Of a stretch of DNA of 37,648 bases, positions 16,758-23,556 are shown piece by piece. Positions within the stretch are counted from its first letter, which is position 1. The number at the start of each line of letters is the position of its first letter. Source of the DNA: Streptomycetaceae bacterium (GTDB taxonomy: Bacteria; Actinomycetota; Actinomycetes; Streptomycetales; Streptomycetaceae); contig JAFAUH010000053.1 in NCBI GenBank assembly GCA_019243445.1, forward strand, positions 1-37,648, read 5' to 3'. Under the pieces are notes generated by a model, which saw nothing but the letters and a program-made list of their open reading frames with translations, was not told the origin of the DNA and made no database searches. Made by a program: the position numbers and the translations under genes.

Positions 16758-16763
16758 AATCAT
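16758..16763 (+). promoter_or_regulatory. -10 box for a leaderless yjbQ transcript
   Basis: AATCAT (or CAATCAT) lies 6 nt before ATG 16770; no ribosome site is seen. This is the weakest match of the series. Confidence 0.35.
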
Positions 16764-16769
16764 GGGTGC

Positions 16770-17192
16770 ATGGCTGACACCTTCGTCACCGACACCTTCG
16801 AGCTGACTACCGGCGCCCAAGAGACGGCCATCGACATCACCGAGCGCTGCGAAGCGTTCCTGGCTCGGGCGGCGGGCGGAGCCGACGGCCTGCTCAACAT
16901 CTTTGTGCCGCATGCGACTGCCGGAGTCGCGCTCATCGAGACGGGCTCAGGCAGTGATCGCGACCTGATCGCCGCGTTGCGCAATCTGCTGCCTGCCGAC
17001 GACCGCTGGCAGCACCGGCACGGCAGCCTGGGACACGGACGCGACCATGTCCTTCCGGCCTTCGTGGCGCCGCACGCGACGCTTCCCGTGCTCGGCGGTT
17101 CGCTCACGCTCGGCACGTGGCAGTCCGTCGTACTCGTCGACACCAACAAGGACAATCCGCGCCGCACGGTACGGCTGTCCTTCCTCGGCTGA
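16770..17192 (+). CDS. YjbQ family (UPF0047) protein
   Basis: A 140-residue protein of the YjbQ/UPF0047 family, annotated in databases as secondary thiamine-phosphate synthase enzyme because overexpression of E. coli YjbQ rescues thiE mutants; its physiological role is unsettled. Family blocks are present: GLLNIFVPHATAGVALIE (about 45-62), WQHRHGSLGHGRDHVLPAFVAPHATLPV (about 75-102), and GTWQSVVLVDTNKDNPRRTV. The conserved histidines H53, and those in GLGHGRDH and APHAT, form the putative metal site. Start ATG 16770 gives the usual family length; the frame is open a little further upstream. Confidence 0.88.
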   Translation: MADTFVTDTFELTTGAQETAIDITERCEAFLARAAGGADGLLNIFVPHATAGVALIETGSGSDRDLIAALRNLLPADDRWQHRHGSLGHGRDHVLPAFVAPHATLPVLGGSLTLGTWQSVVLVDTNKDNPRRTVRLSFLG

Positions 17193-17215
17193 AGAGTTCC
17201 GGCGGCCGGTCCCGG

Positions 17216-17581
17216 TCAGCTCGAGAAGCCGATGTGCACGTGATCGTGGTGCGTGTCGTCCGAGAAAAACTCCAGCAGCGCCGAGCAGTACGAACCTTCT
17301 GCCGACAGGACGGTGAAGGGGCTGACGGTTCGCGGATTCGGGGTACAAGGCCATGTGCCGCTCCTCGCGCTGCCGGGCGCATCGGGCGTGCCGGTCGAGC
17401 GCTTGTCGGGCGTCACACGCCCGGTCTCCTGCTCCCGTGGCCTGGTCGCACAGCCGGGCGACGCCATGTCGGCAACCGGGCAGATGCTGTCGGGGCCGCT
17501 CCCCTGCGACGGCCCCGACAGCAATGGGCAGCGCCGACACCGGACGATCCCCCGTGTCGCCCGGTACCGTGCCGCCCCCAT
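17216..17581 (-). pseudogene. Possible remnant of an M15/LAS-type peptidase
   Basis: A minus-strand open frame of about 121 codons ends in GSYCSALLEFFSDDTHHDHVHIGFSS. The terminal HHDHVHIGF resembles the zinc-binding end of LAS/M15-type murein peptidases and extensin-like proteins. The upstream part is rich in Arg, Pro and Gly, has no signal peptide and no first zinc ligand (HxxxxxxxD), so this is at best a decayed 3' fragment. It fills part of the 462-nt gap between yjbQ and the TetR gene. Low confidence; a chance open frame in high-G+C DNA is the alternative. Confidence 0.3.
17485..17523 (+). terminator. Strong hairpin upstream of the TetR gene
   Basis: Two perfect 14-bp arms, 17485-17498 and 17510-17523 (core TGTCGGGGCCG / CGGCCCCGACA), enclose an 11-nt loop. 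This is the strongest stem in the window. It sits in the yjbQ-TetR gap and would insulate the TetR promoter from upstream transcription. No T-run follows. Confidence 0.6.
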
Positions 17582-17616
17582 GGCCGACCGCCCAGGGCAG
17601 TCGGCACCGCGCTGAG

Positions 17617-17634
17617 TATATTGGCTCTGAGCCA
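17617..17634 (+). promoter_or_regulatory. TetR gene promoter and autoregulatory operator
   Basis: TATATT (17617-17622) is a clear -10 box. It abuts the perfect palindrome TGGCTC-T-GAGCCA (17622-17634), which would cover the start of transcription, 20 nt before the regulator's ATG with its CAGGAG ribosome site. This layout is typical of TetR autorepression. Confidence 0.5.
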
Positions 17635-17654
17635 GTCAACGCAGGAGTTACAGC

Positions 17655-18269
17655 ATGTCCCCGCGAAGCGCCTCGGTCAATGAAGAATTGCGCCGCCGCT
17701 CCCGCGAGCGACTACTGCAGGCGACGGTCGAACTTGTAGGCGAACACGGTTACGAGGCCACAACTTTGGCGGACGTCGCGGATCGCGCGGGGGCTGCACG
17801 CGGACTGGTTTCGTACTACTTCCCGGGCAAGCGCCAGCTCGTCCAATCGGCGGTGCACCGGCTGATGCACCTGACGCTCGCCGCCGCACTGGAGCGGGAG
17901 CCACACAGCGACAACGGCAATGAGCGACTGGCCCGTGCGATCGACGCAGTGCTCGGCCTGACTCGCAGCCATCCCACGGTGATGCGTACGCACATGGCGC
18001 TGATCTTGCAGCACGAGGGTTTCATCCAGTGCCCGGAGCAACAGAAACTGGCGGCGCTGCTGGAGGACACGATCACCCGCTGGGGCGCTGCCGATCCGGA
18101 CCAGAGCTACTGGCTGCTGCGGGCGCTGCTGATGGGCGCGGTGGTGGCGCTGCTGCTGCCGGGCGCACCGATGCCGCTGGCCAGCCTGCGGGCCGAGCTC
18201 TTCCAACGGTACGGACTGGCATGGGAGTTGGGCCGTCCGCCGAAAGGAGTTCCACCGCCTCGGAGTTGA
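17655..18269 (+). CDS. TetR family transcriptional regulator
   Basis: A 204-residue regulator. The N-terminal helix-turn-helix reads RERLLQATVELVGEHGYEATTLADVADRAGAARGLVSYYFPGKRQLVQSAV (about 17-67), the standard TetR DNA-binding domain. The C-terminal ligand domain is helical, with THMALILQHEGF and a hydrophobic LLMGAVVALLLPG helix; no ligand can be predicted. CAGGAG lies 8 nt before the ATG. A palindrome overlapping its own -10 region suggests autoregulation. The downstream ung gene has its own start signals, so the regulated target other than itself is not evident. Confidence 0.92.
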   Translation: MSPRSASVNEELRRRSRERLLQATVELVGEHGYEATTLADVADRAGAARGLVSYYFPGKRQLVQSAVHRLMHLTLAAALEREPHSDNGNERLARAIDAVLGLTRSHPTVMRTHMALILQHEGFIQCPEQQKLAALLEDTITRWGAADPDQSYWLLRALLMGAVVALLLPGAPMPLASLRAELFQRYGLAWELGRPPKGVPPPRS

Positions 18270-18389
18270 CGGCGAGTGACCTCAACCGATCCCTTTCAGG
18301 GGGATACCGCGGACGGCACCGAGGCGTCCGTTGCTGCCCTTGGTGATCCTCTCCCGGATGAAGGGCGGTACGCTGCGCAAGATCAAAGG

Positions 18390-18395
18390 TAGAGT
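18390..18395 (+). promoter_or_regulatory. -10 box for a leaderless ung transcript
   Basis: TAGAGT lies 8 nt before GTG 18404; no Shine-Dalgarno is present. Confidence 0.5.
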
Positions 18396-18403
18396 GGCCC
18401 ACC

Positions 18404-19078
18404 GTGGCACGACCCTTGAACGAGATCGTCGAAGCGGGCTGGGCGAAAGCGCTGGAGCCGGTGGCGGAGAGAATCGCCGCGATGGGCGATTTTCTACGCT
18501 CGGAGATCGCTGCGGGCCGTACATACCTGCCGGCCGGACCGAATGTGCTGCGGGCCTTCCAGCAGCCGTTCGACGATGTGCGGGTCCTCATTGTCGGCCA
18601 GGATCCCTACCCCACGCCCGGCCATGCGGTCGGGCTGAGTTTCTCGGTCGCCCCCGATGTGCGCCCGCTGCCTGGAAGCCTGGTCAACATCTTCCGCGAG
18701 TACAGCGCCGATCTGGGGTTTCCGCCTCCGTCCAATGGTGACTTGACGCCATGGACGCGCCAGGGAGTGCTGCTGCTCAACAGGGCGTTGACCACGGCGC
18801 CGCGCAAGCCCGCGGCGCACCGCGGCAAGGGCTGGGAGGAGGTCACGGAACAGGCGATCCGAGCCTTGGTGGCGCGGGGAGCACCCTTGGTATCGGTGTT
18901 GTGGGGACAGGACGCGCGCAATCTGCGCCCGCTGCTTGGTGATCTGCCTGCTATCGAGTCGTCCCACCCCTCTCCCATGTCCGCGGACCGAGGCTTCTTC
19001 GGTTCCCGGCCATTCAGCCGCGCCAACGAATTGCTTACGCGGCAGGATGCGGAGCCCGTGGACTGGCGCCTTCCCTGA
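18404..19078 (+). CDS. ung: Uracil-DNA glycosylase, family 1
   Basis: A 224-residue UDG that removes uracil from DNA to start base-excision repair. The water-activating motif is VGQDPYP (64-70, Asp67), followed by GLSFSV (uracil stacking Phe), LLLNRALT (123-130, Asn recognising uracil) and the minor-groove loop [11 protein letters not shown] (188-198, His188). Length and motif spacing are normal. The GTG start puts the N-terminus [17 protein letters not shown] in line with the family. It is a monocistronic gene between a TetR gene and a repeat-rich intergenic stretch. Confidence 0.95.
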   Translation: MARPLNEIVEAGWAKALEPVAERIAAMGDFLRSEIAAGRTYLPAGPNVLRAFQQPFDDVRVLIVGQDPYPTPGHAVGLSFSVAPDVRPLPGSLVNIFREYSADLGFPPPSNGDLTPWTRQGVLLLNRALTTAPRKPAAHRGKGWEEVTEQAIRALVARGAPLVSVLWGQDARNLRPLLGDLPAIESSHPSPMSADRGFFGSRPFSRANELLTRQDAEPVDWRLP

Positions 19079-19082
19079 TCGG

Positions 19083-19106
19083 CTACGGGGCTACGGGGCT
19101 ACGGCT
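19083..19106 (+). repeat. 8-bp tandem repeat after ung
   Basis: CTACGGGG occurs twice in tandem (19083-19098), followed by a partial third CTACGGCT, directly after the ung stop. The 201-nt gap between ung and the next gene holds only this and the palindromic repeat copy B. Confidence 0.7.
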
Positions 19107-19160
19107 CGTCGCTTTCTGTTCGCCCCACCGCGCCAGCGGCGCCGGCAACATCAGGAGCGG

Positions 19161-19211
19161 CTCCCTCCCCCTGCCTTCGGTGGGAGGTGCCCTCTGCAGA
19201 CGGGGAGAGGC
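19161..19211 (+). repeat. Dispersed palindromic repeat, copy B (intergenic)
   Basis: The 51-bp unit begins CTCCCTCCCC and ends GGAGAGGC, with a TGCCTTCGGTGGGAGGTGCC core that can fold on itself. It is 42/51 identical in inverted orientation to 15235-15285. It ends 68 nt before the start of the kinase gene. Its appearance matches the small inverted repeats common between Streptomyces genes. Confidence 0.7.
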
Positions 19212-19266
19212 TCCGCCACGGACACTGCCGCCCGGTTGCCAGCCGTTGGTTCGCTTCTTCGCCCGG

Positions 19267-19272
19267 TACGCT
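19267..19272 (+). promoter_or_regulatory. -10 box for a leaderless kinase transcript
   Basis: TACGCT lies 7 nt before GTG 19280; no ribosome site is seen. Confidence 0.45.
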
Positions 19273-19279
19273 GCCTTGT

Positions 19280-20269
19280 GTGACAGCACGTGCGCCCCGC
19301 TGGGTTCTGGGGGTCGATTCGGGAGGATCGGGGCTGCGCTTCGCACTCGTCCGGCTGTCCGATGACATGACCGGCCGGGAGATCGTCGCCACAGCCACCG
19401 ACGAGCCGGTGCGCACGGATATGACTGGCATCGCCGCAGACCATCTGCTGACCCTGCTGCGCCCTGCCCTCAAGGACGCCATGACCGATGGCGGGGCCGC
19501 CTACCTCACTGCGGCTGCCATCGGAGCCGCAGGAATGGCATCACTCGGTACGGCACTACGGGAACGGCTGCCTGCGGTGCTGCGTACGGAATTCGGCGTA
19601 CCCAGCGGTCGGCTCGCGCTCGCCGCCGACGCCGTGACGGCGTACGCGGGGGCGCTTGGCATGCGCCCGGGTGCGGTTGTCGCCGCCGGCACCGGAATGG
19701 TCGCGATCGGCACCGGCCTCGGTGCCAGCGGCTGGCGGCGTGCCGACGGCTGGGGCCATCTGCTCGGCGACTGCGGTGGCGGCGCGTGGATCGGTCGTTG
19801 CGGCCTCGAAGCGGCAATGCGTGCCTACGACGGGCGGGAGGGCGGCTCGGGCGTGCTGTGGGCGCGCGTGGAGTCCCTGTTCGGGCACCCTGCCGAATTG
19901 CCGGGGATGCTGTATCCGCGCAGCGACCGGGCTGCCGTACTTGCCTCGTTCGCCCCCGAGGTCGCCCGCTGCGCCGACGAGGATCCGGTGGCCGCCGGCA
20001 TCCTGCGCGCGGCAGCCCGGCACATCCTGCAGGCCGCGGCGGCCGTCCGGCCTGATCACGGCGGTGAAGTGGCGCTCACCGGCGGGCTGTTCAAGATGGG
20101 CGAGCCATTGCTGGAGCCGCTGCGGGAGCAAGCGGAGCGATATCTTCCAGGCGCCCGCCTGATCGCTCCCGAGAGCGACCCGCTGCACGGCGCCGTGCGT
20201 ATCGCGGAGGCTCTGGCGTGCAGCGCACTCCCGCTGCCGATCGACTCCGCACTGCTCACGCTCCATTGA
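19280..20269 (+). CDS. N-acetylglucosamine kinase-type ATPase (BadF/BadG family)
   Basis: A 329-residue ASKHA-fold protein. The phosphate-1 loop GVDSGGSGLRFAL (about 11-23), the AADAVTAYAGAL segment, AGTGMVAIGTG (phosphate-2) and the DGWGHLLGDCGGGAWIG block are typical of the BadF/BadG/BcrA/BcrD family, to which N-acetylglucosamine kinases belong; GDCGGGAWIGRCGL in particular matches GlcNAc-kinase-like members. A later VALTGGLFKMGEP is the adenosine motif. Expected reaction is ATP-dependent phosphorylation of an amino sugar. No transport or nag genes are nearby, so the substrate is inferred only from the family. GTG 19280 is chosen because similarity starts there and a -10 box precedes it. 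Confidence 0.85.
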   Translation: MTARAPRWVLGVDSGGSGLRFALVRLSDDMTGREIVATATDEPVRTDMTGIAADHLLTLLRPALKDAMTDGGAAYLTAAAIGAAGMASLGTALRERLPAVLRTEFGVPSGRLALAADAVTAYAGALGMRPGAVVAAGTGMVAIGTGLGASGWRRADGWGHLLGDCGGGAWIGRCGLEAAMRAYDGREGGSGVLWARVESLFGHPAELPGMLYPRSDRAAVLASFAPEVARCADEDPVAAGILRAAARHILQAAAAVRPDHGGEVALTGGLFKMGEPLLEPLREQAERYLPGARLIAPESDPLHGAVRIAEALACSALPLPIDSALLTLH

Positions 20270-20294
20270 TATCACCTGCTCTGCTCTCATTTCT

Positions 20295-20335
20295 AGGAAA
20301 TATCCTGCGATTCTGATTTCGCAGGAAATATCCTG
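20295..20335 (+). promoter_or_regulatory. Paired near-palindromes after the kinase gene
   Basis: AGGAAATATCCTG occurs exactly twice, at 20295-20307 and 20323-20335, 28 bp apart. Each copy is nearly palindromic (AGGA...TCCT). Between them, TCCTGCGA (20303-20310) and TCGCAGGA (20319-20326) form a perfect 8-bp stem with an 8-nt loop. The stretch is AT-rich in a G+C-rich neighbourhood. It could be a double operator for the downstream gene or a terminator for the kinase gene. No known Streptomyces operator that I can name matches. Confidence 0.5.
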
Positions 20336-20430
20336 TATCGGCTTTCTGTGATCGACGTAATAAACAGGTCAGACCAGGGCACCTTCGGCCTGCTCGCCAC
20401 CCGCCCGAGCCAAAGCACACCCGGAACCGT

Positions 20431-20436
20431 TACCAT
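20431..20436 (+). promoter_or_regulatory. -10 box for a leaderless CbiX-like transcript
   Basis: TACCAT lies 8 nt before ATG 20445; no Shine-Dalgarno is seen. Confidence 0.45.
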
Positions 20437-20444
20437 GCGACGCC

Positions 20445-21338
20445 ATGAGCTCTGCCACTGGCCCCGCACCCGGCCTGCCCGTACGAATGCCGCGTCCCCG
20501 ACAGCCCGGTCGGCACCGGCGCCCGGAACCCCTGGCCGCGCCCGAGGACGCACCGGCTCTGGTCCTCGCTGTTCCCGGCACCCCCTCCCCCGCCGTGCGT
20601 GCCTTGGTGCAGGAGGTGCTCAGTATCGCGAGCTCCGAACTGCCCGGGCTCAACGCCCGTATCGGCTACCTTGAGGGAAGCGACGTGGGCCCGGGATCCG
20701 AATACCCCTCTCTTCAGGCAGAGTTGAGGCGAACCGCCACCACGGAGCATGCCGAGGCCGCACCCGCCGCCGTGATCGTTCCGCTCCTCGTCGGGCCTGA
20801 GTCGTCGGTACTGCGGCAGATCCATCAGGCCATCGCGGACAGCGGTGTGGCGGTCGAACTGACCGACGTACTCGGTCCGCACCCTCTGCTCGCCGAGGCA
20901 CTGCATGTACGGCTGTCAGAGGCCGGCCTTGCCCGGGCCGACCGCGCACGGCTGTTCACCGTCGCGACCGCAGCAGATGGCATCATCCTGGCCACGGTCG
21001 GTGGTGAGGAGGCGGTGCAGGCCGCAGGCGTCACCGGACTGCTGCTCGCCGCGCGGCTCGCGGTGCCGGTACTGGCCGCCGGTATCGACGTGGAGGGCGC
21101 GATCGCGCGCACCGCGGAGCAGTTGCGCTCCTCCGGCTCTGGACGGCTGGCGCTTGCGCCGTACCTGATCGGCCCGGAGCTCGGCGAGGAGCTGCTCGCC
21201 GCCGCGGCCGAGAAGGCCGGTTGTGCTGCAGCAGAGGCGTTGGGCGCCTACCCGGCGGTCGGCCAGCTCGTCCTCAATCGCTACACCACCACGCTGGGCA
21301 TTGCCCCGCAGCAGCCGCAGGGTACTCCGATCCGCTGA
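20445..21338 (+). CDS. CbiX/SirB-like chelatase-fold protein
   Basis: A 297-residue protein with two repeats of a chelatase-like fold. The first half has ALVLAVPGTPSPAVRALVQEVL and VIVPLLVGPESSVLRQIHQAI then LGPHPLLAEALHVRLSEAG, the order seen in CbiX/SirB proteins that insert cobalt or iron into sirohydrochlorin. The usual HGS motif is replaced by PGTP, and the metal-binding histidines are largely missing (PLLVGPE where family enzymes have PLFL..G.H), so catalysis is doubtful. The second half reads GRLALAPYLIGPELGEELLAAAAEKAG and GAYPAVGQLVLNRY. An N-terminal basic/Pro-rich tail of about 35 residues is present. It ends 10 nt from the convergent lactonase gene. Confidence 0.7.
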   Translation: MSSATGPAPGLPVRMPRPRQPGRHRRPEPLAAPEDAPALVLAVPGTPSPAVRALVQEVLSIASSELPGLNARIGYLEGSDVGPGSEYPSLQAELRRTATTEHAEAAPAAVIVPLLVGPESSVLRQIHQAIADSGVAVELTDVLGPHPLLAEALHVRLSEAGLARADRARLFTVATAADGIILATVGGEEAVQAAGVTGLLLAARLAVPVLAAGIDVEGAIARTAEQLRSSGSGRLALAPYLIGPELGEELLAAAAEKAGCAAAEALGAYPAVGQLVLNRYTTTLGIAPQQPQGTPIR

Positions 21339-21348
21339 GGCCCCTCCA

Positions 21349-22443
21349 CTACCGCTCCGCGTCCACCTGTTTCCCGAGGGTAGGGGCGGGCGGAACGAAT
21401 ACGACGCACGATGCAGCCGGGACGGGGATCGATCCGGCGAGCAGCGGGAGCCCGGTCTGCGGGTCCACGTCGAACCAGGTCACCTCACCTGAGCGCTCGT
21501 TCGCTACGTAAAGGCGGCGACCGGAGGGGTCGAGCGCGAGGTGACGCGGCCAGTGGCCGCCGCACGGCGTGGTCCCGGCGAGCTCCAAGCGATCGCCTTT
21601 CGCATCGAGATCGAGCACAGCGATGCAGTCGTGGCCTCGGTTGGCCACCCACACATAGCGTCCGTCGGGTGAAACGACCACCTCGGACGGGGAGTTGGGC
21701 TCGTCGCTGGAGGTGACGGAGATCGTCGCCGCGGAACCGATCGGCGTCAGCGTTCCCGTCTCGGCGTTCCAGGCCAGGACGGTCACGCTCGATCTCAGCT
21801 CGTTGACGACGTACGCGTGGTGGCCTCGTGGATGGAAGGCCACATGGCGCGGGCCCGTGCCCGGTCTCAGTCGGGTCTCGCTGTGGACGCGCGGCACGCC
21901 GGTGGCCATATCGAGCCCGTAGACACGCACCGTGTCAGTGCCCAGGTCGGCGCTGACGATCCAGCGGCCGGAGGGATCGGGCACCACCGCATGCACGTGC
22001 GGGCCCTCCTGGCGCTCCGGATGTGGTCCCCGCCCCTTGTGCCCGAGTACGTGACTGGACTCGCCAAGAGCGCCGTTCGCCCCGATGGGCAGCACGCTGA
22101 TGCTTCCCGAGGTGTAGTTGGCGGTGAGCACATAGCCGCCGAACACGCACAAGTGGGTGGGCGCACCTCCCTGGACGGGGACTGTGGTGCCGACCTGCCT
22201 GGGGGCGTCGGGGTGGTGCAAGGAGAACGCGGCTGCGCAGCCCTCCGGCTGCTCGCTGACCGCGTAGAGCACGGCCGCGTCGGGCGACAGGGCGAGGAAC
22301 GACGGATCGGGCACCGCATCCGTCCGGCTCACTTCGGTGAGCGCCCCCGTTTTCGGGTCGTAGGCCATCGTGGTGATGCCGTTGCCGCCCGCCGAGGTGA
22401 ACGATCCGATGTACGCGCGCTGCGCCCTGTCACTGCCGGTCAC
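21349..22443 (-). CDS. Lactonase family (6-phosphogluconolactonase-like) beta-propeller
   Basis: A 364-residue seven-bladed propeller of the YbhE/Pgl type. It has the family's opening AYIGSFTSAGGNGITTM, repeated blade signatures (DPSFLALSPDAAVLYAVSE, GAPTHLCVFGGYVLTANYTSGSISVLPI, GTGPRHVAFHPRGHHAYVVNEL, NSPSEVVVSPDGRYVWVANRG, HWPRHLALDPSGRRLYVANERSGEV) and the conserved HVHAVVPDPSGRWIVSADLGTD block. The best known activity is hydrolysis of 6-phosphogluconolactone in the pentose phosphate pathway, but many homologues are uncharacterised and no zwf/gnd neighbour supports that role. The GTG start has GGGAG about 6 nt upstream. No signal peptide is seen. Confidence 0.9.
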   Translation of the reverse strand: MTGSDRAQRAYIGSFTSAGGNGITTMAYDPKTGALTEVSRTDAVPDPSFLALSPDAAVLYAVSEQPEGCAAAFSLHHPDAPRQVGTTVPVQGGAPTHLCVFGGYVLTANYTSGSISVLPIGANGALGESSHVLGHKGRGPHPERQEGPHVHAVVPDPSGRWIVSADLGTDTVRVYGLDMATGVPRVHSETRLRPGTGPRHVAFHPRGHHAYVVNELRSSVTVLAWNAETGTLTPIGSAATISVTSSDEPNSPSEVVVSPDGRYVWVANRGHDCIAVLDLDAKGDRLELAGTTPCGGHWPRHLALDPSGRRLYVANERSGEVTWFDVDPQTGLPLLAGSIPVPAASCVVFVPPAPTLGKQVDAER

Positions 22444-22638
22444 CAGGGCTCCCGTCTTCCGCCGATCTCCTCCGACCGACGCTAATACCGGCAGGCCACC
22501 TGTGCGAGGCGGAGCCGAGGCCGGCTGACGCGGACCTCAGGCGGCGAGCGAGGCTCTCCTCCTGGCATGCCGGTCGTCGAGGAGCGCGAGCATCTGACGA
22601 GCCCGCTCCTTGCGGCCCCGCAGCAGGCAGAGCGGGCG

Positions 22639-23433
22639 CTAACCGATCAGTCCAAGCGCCGCCGCGCAGCCGACTCCGCCGAGGCCCACGAAGAGCGGCA
22701 TGAGCAGTTTCACCTCCACCCAGCTGCCGGCGTGAAAGCGCATGAAGTGCGGTGTCCCGACCGGGTACCAGCGCTTGCGACCGATCGGTATGGGCCACAG
22801 AACCGGGCATCCCGAGACCGTGAGGGCATCTCCGATGCAGTGCACAAGCGAGCCGAGGACAACGGGCAGACCGATCCACAAGTAGTGCTGTCCGGGCTGG
22901 GTGAACAGCCAGCTCTGGTTCATGCCCCGATCGGCCAGCACACCGGCGAGGAACCAGGCGCTTGCCGCGCCCAGCAGCCACACCAGGAGGTGGTGGTGTC
23001 CTCGGGCCTCCCACCACAGCAGACCGTCGATCGCCAGCACGACGTGCACGAACAGCACGGCGAGCACACCCCACCGTCCGCCGTACATAGCTGTCGCGGA
23101 GGCCGCCCCACCGCACATCACGGCCCAGGGCCAGGTGTGGGTCAGCGTACGGTGACCGCCGTTGCGATGTGGGTCGCCCTTCTTCCGAGTCAGGTGATAG
23201 ACGCCGAGAGAGAGCTTCTCGACGATTTCGCAGAGCGCTCGCGACAGCGGGCCGAAGGCGCGCGAGATCGTCGCCGGCTTGTGGTCGAGGTCCGGGCCGA
23301 GCGCTGCCCCGGCGCACAGCAGCGTGCCGACCACGAGGACAGGCCACGGCATGGGGTGGTGATCATACATGGCCGCCGCTCCCACCCCCAGCCAGGCCGC
23401 TGCTCCGGACAGTGAGTGCGCCGGACCCATCAT
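22639..23433 (-). CDS. YdjM-type (DUF457) membrane metal-dependent hydrolase
   Basis: A 264-residue membrane protein with an MMGPAHSLSGAAAWLG N-terminus holding the first conserved His. GALGPDLDHK-like AALGPDLDHKPATISR (about 44-58), GGHRTLTHTWPW (about 92-103), and SLVHCIGDALTVSGCPVLWPIP (about 195-216) carry the metal-binding acids and histidines of the LexA-regulated YdjM/DUF457 family. Four or five hydrophobic helices surround them. Reaction unknown; predicted membrane hydrolase. Two adjacent ATGs (23433, 23430) follow GGGGGGAG. It is divergent from the helicase gene. The 195-nt gap to the lactonase gene (22444-22638) shows no gene. Confidence 0.85.
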   Translation of the reverse strand: MMGPAHSLSGAAAWLGVGAAAMYDHHPMPWPVLVVGTLLCAGAALGPDLDHKPATISRAFGPLSRALCEIVEKLSLGVYHLTRKKGDPHRNGGHRTLTHTWPWAVMCGGAASATAMYGGRWGVLAVLFVHVVLAIDGLLWWEARGHHHLLVWLLGAASAWFLAGVLADRGMNQSWLFTQPGQHYLWIGLPVVLGSLVHCIGDALTVSGCPVLWPIPIGRKRWYPVGTPHFMRFHAGSWVEVKLLMPLFVGLGGVGCAAALGLIG

Positions 23434-23470
23434 GGCCTGGCTCCCCCCTTCGACCCGCCCTGCAGCGGGG

Positions 23471-23501
23471 TTGACGCGATGGTGACGCCACAGCCTAGCG
23501 T
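23471..23501 (+). promoter_or_regulatory. Candidate promoter of the helicase gene
   Basis: TTGACG (23471-23476) and TAGCGT (23496-23501) with a 19-bp spacer match the Streptomyces housekeeping sigma pattern. The predicted leader is about 50 nt and includes the GGGGAG ribosome site before ATG 23557. Confidence 0.45.
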
Positions 23502-23556
23502 CGGCTGGTTTTCGTGCATACGGGCAGTTCCGCTTTCACACGGGGAGCCAGGCAAG

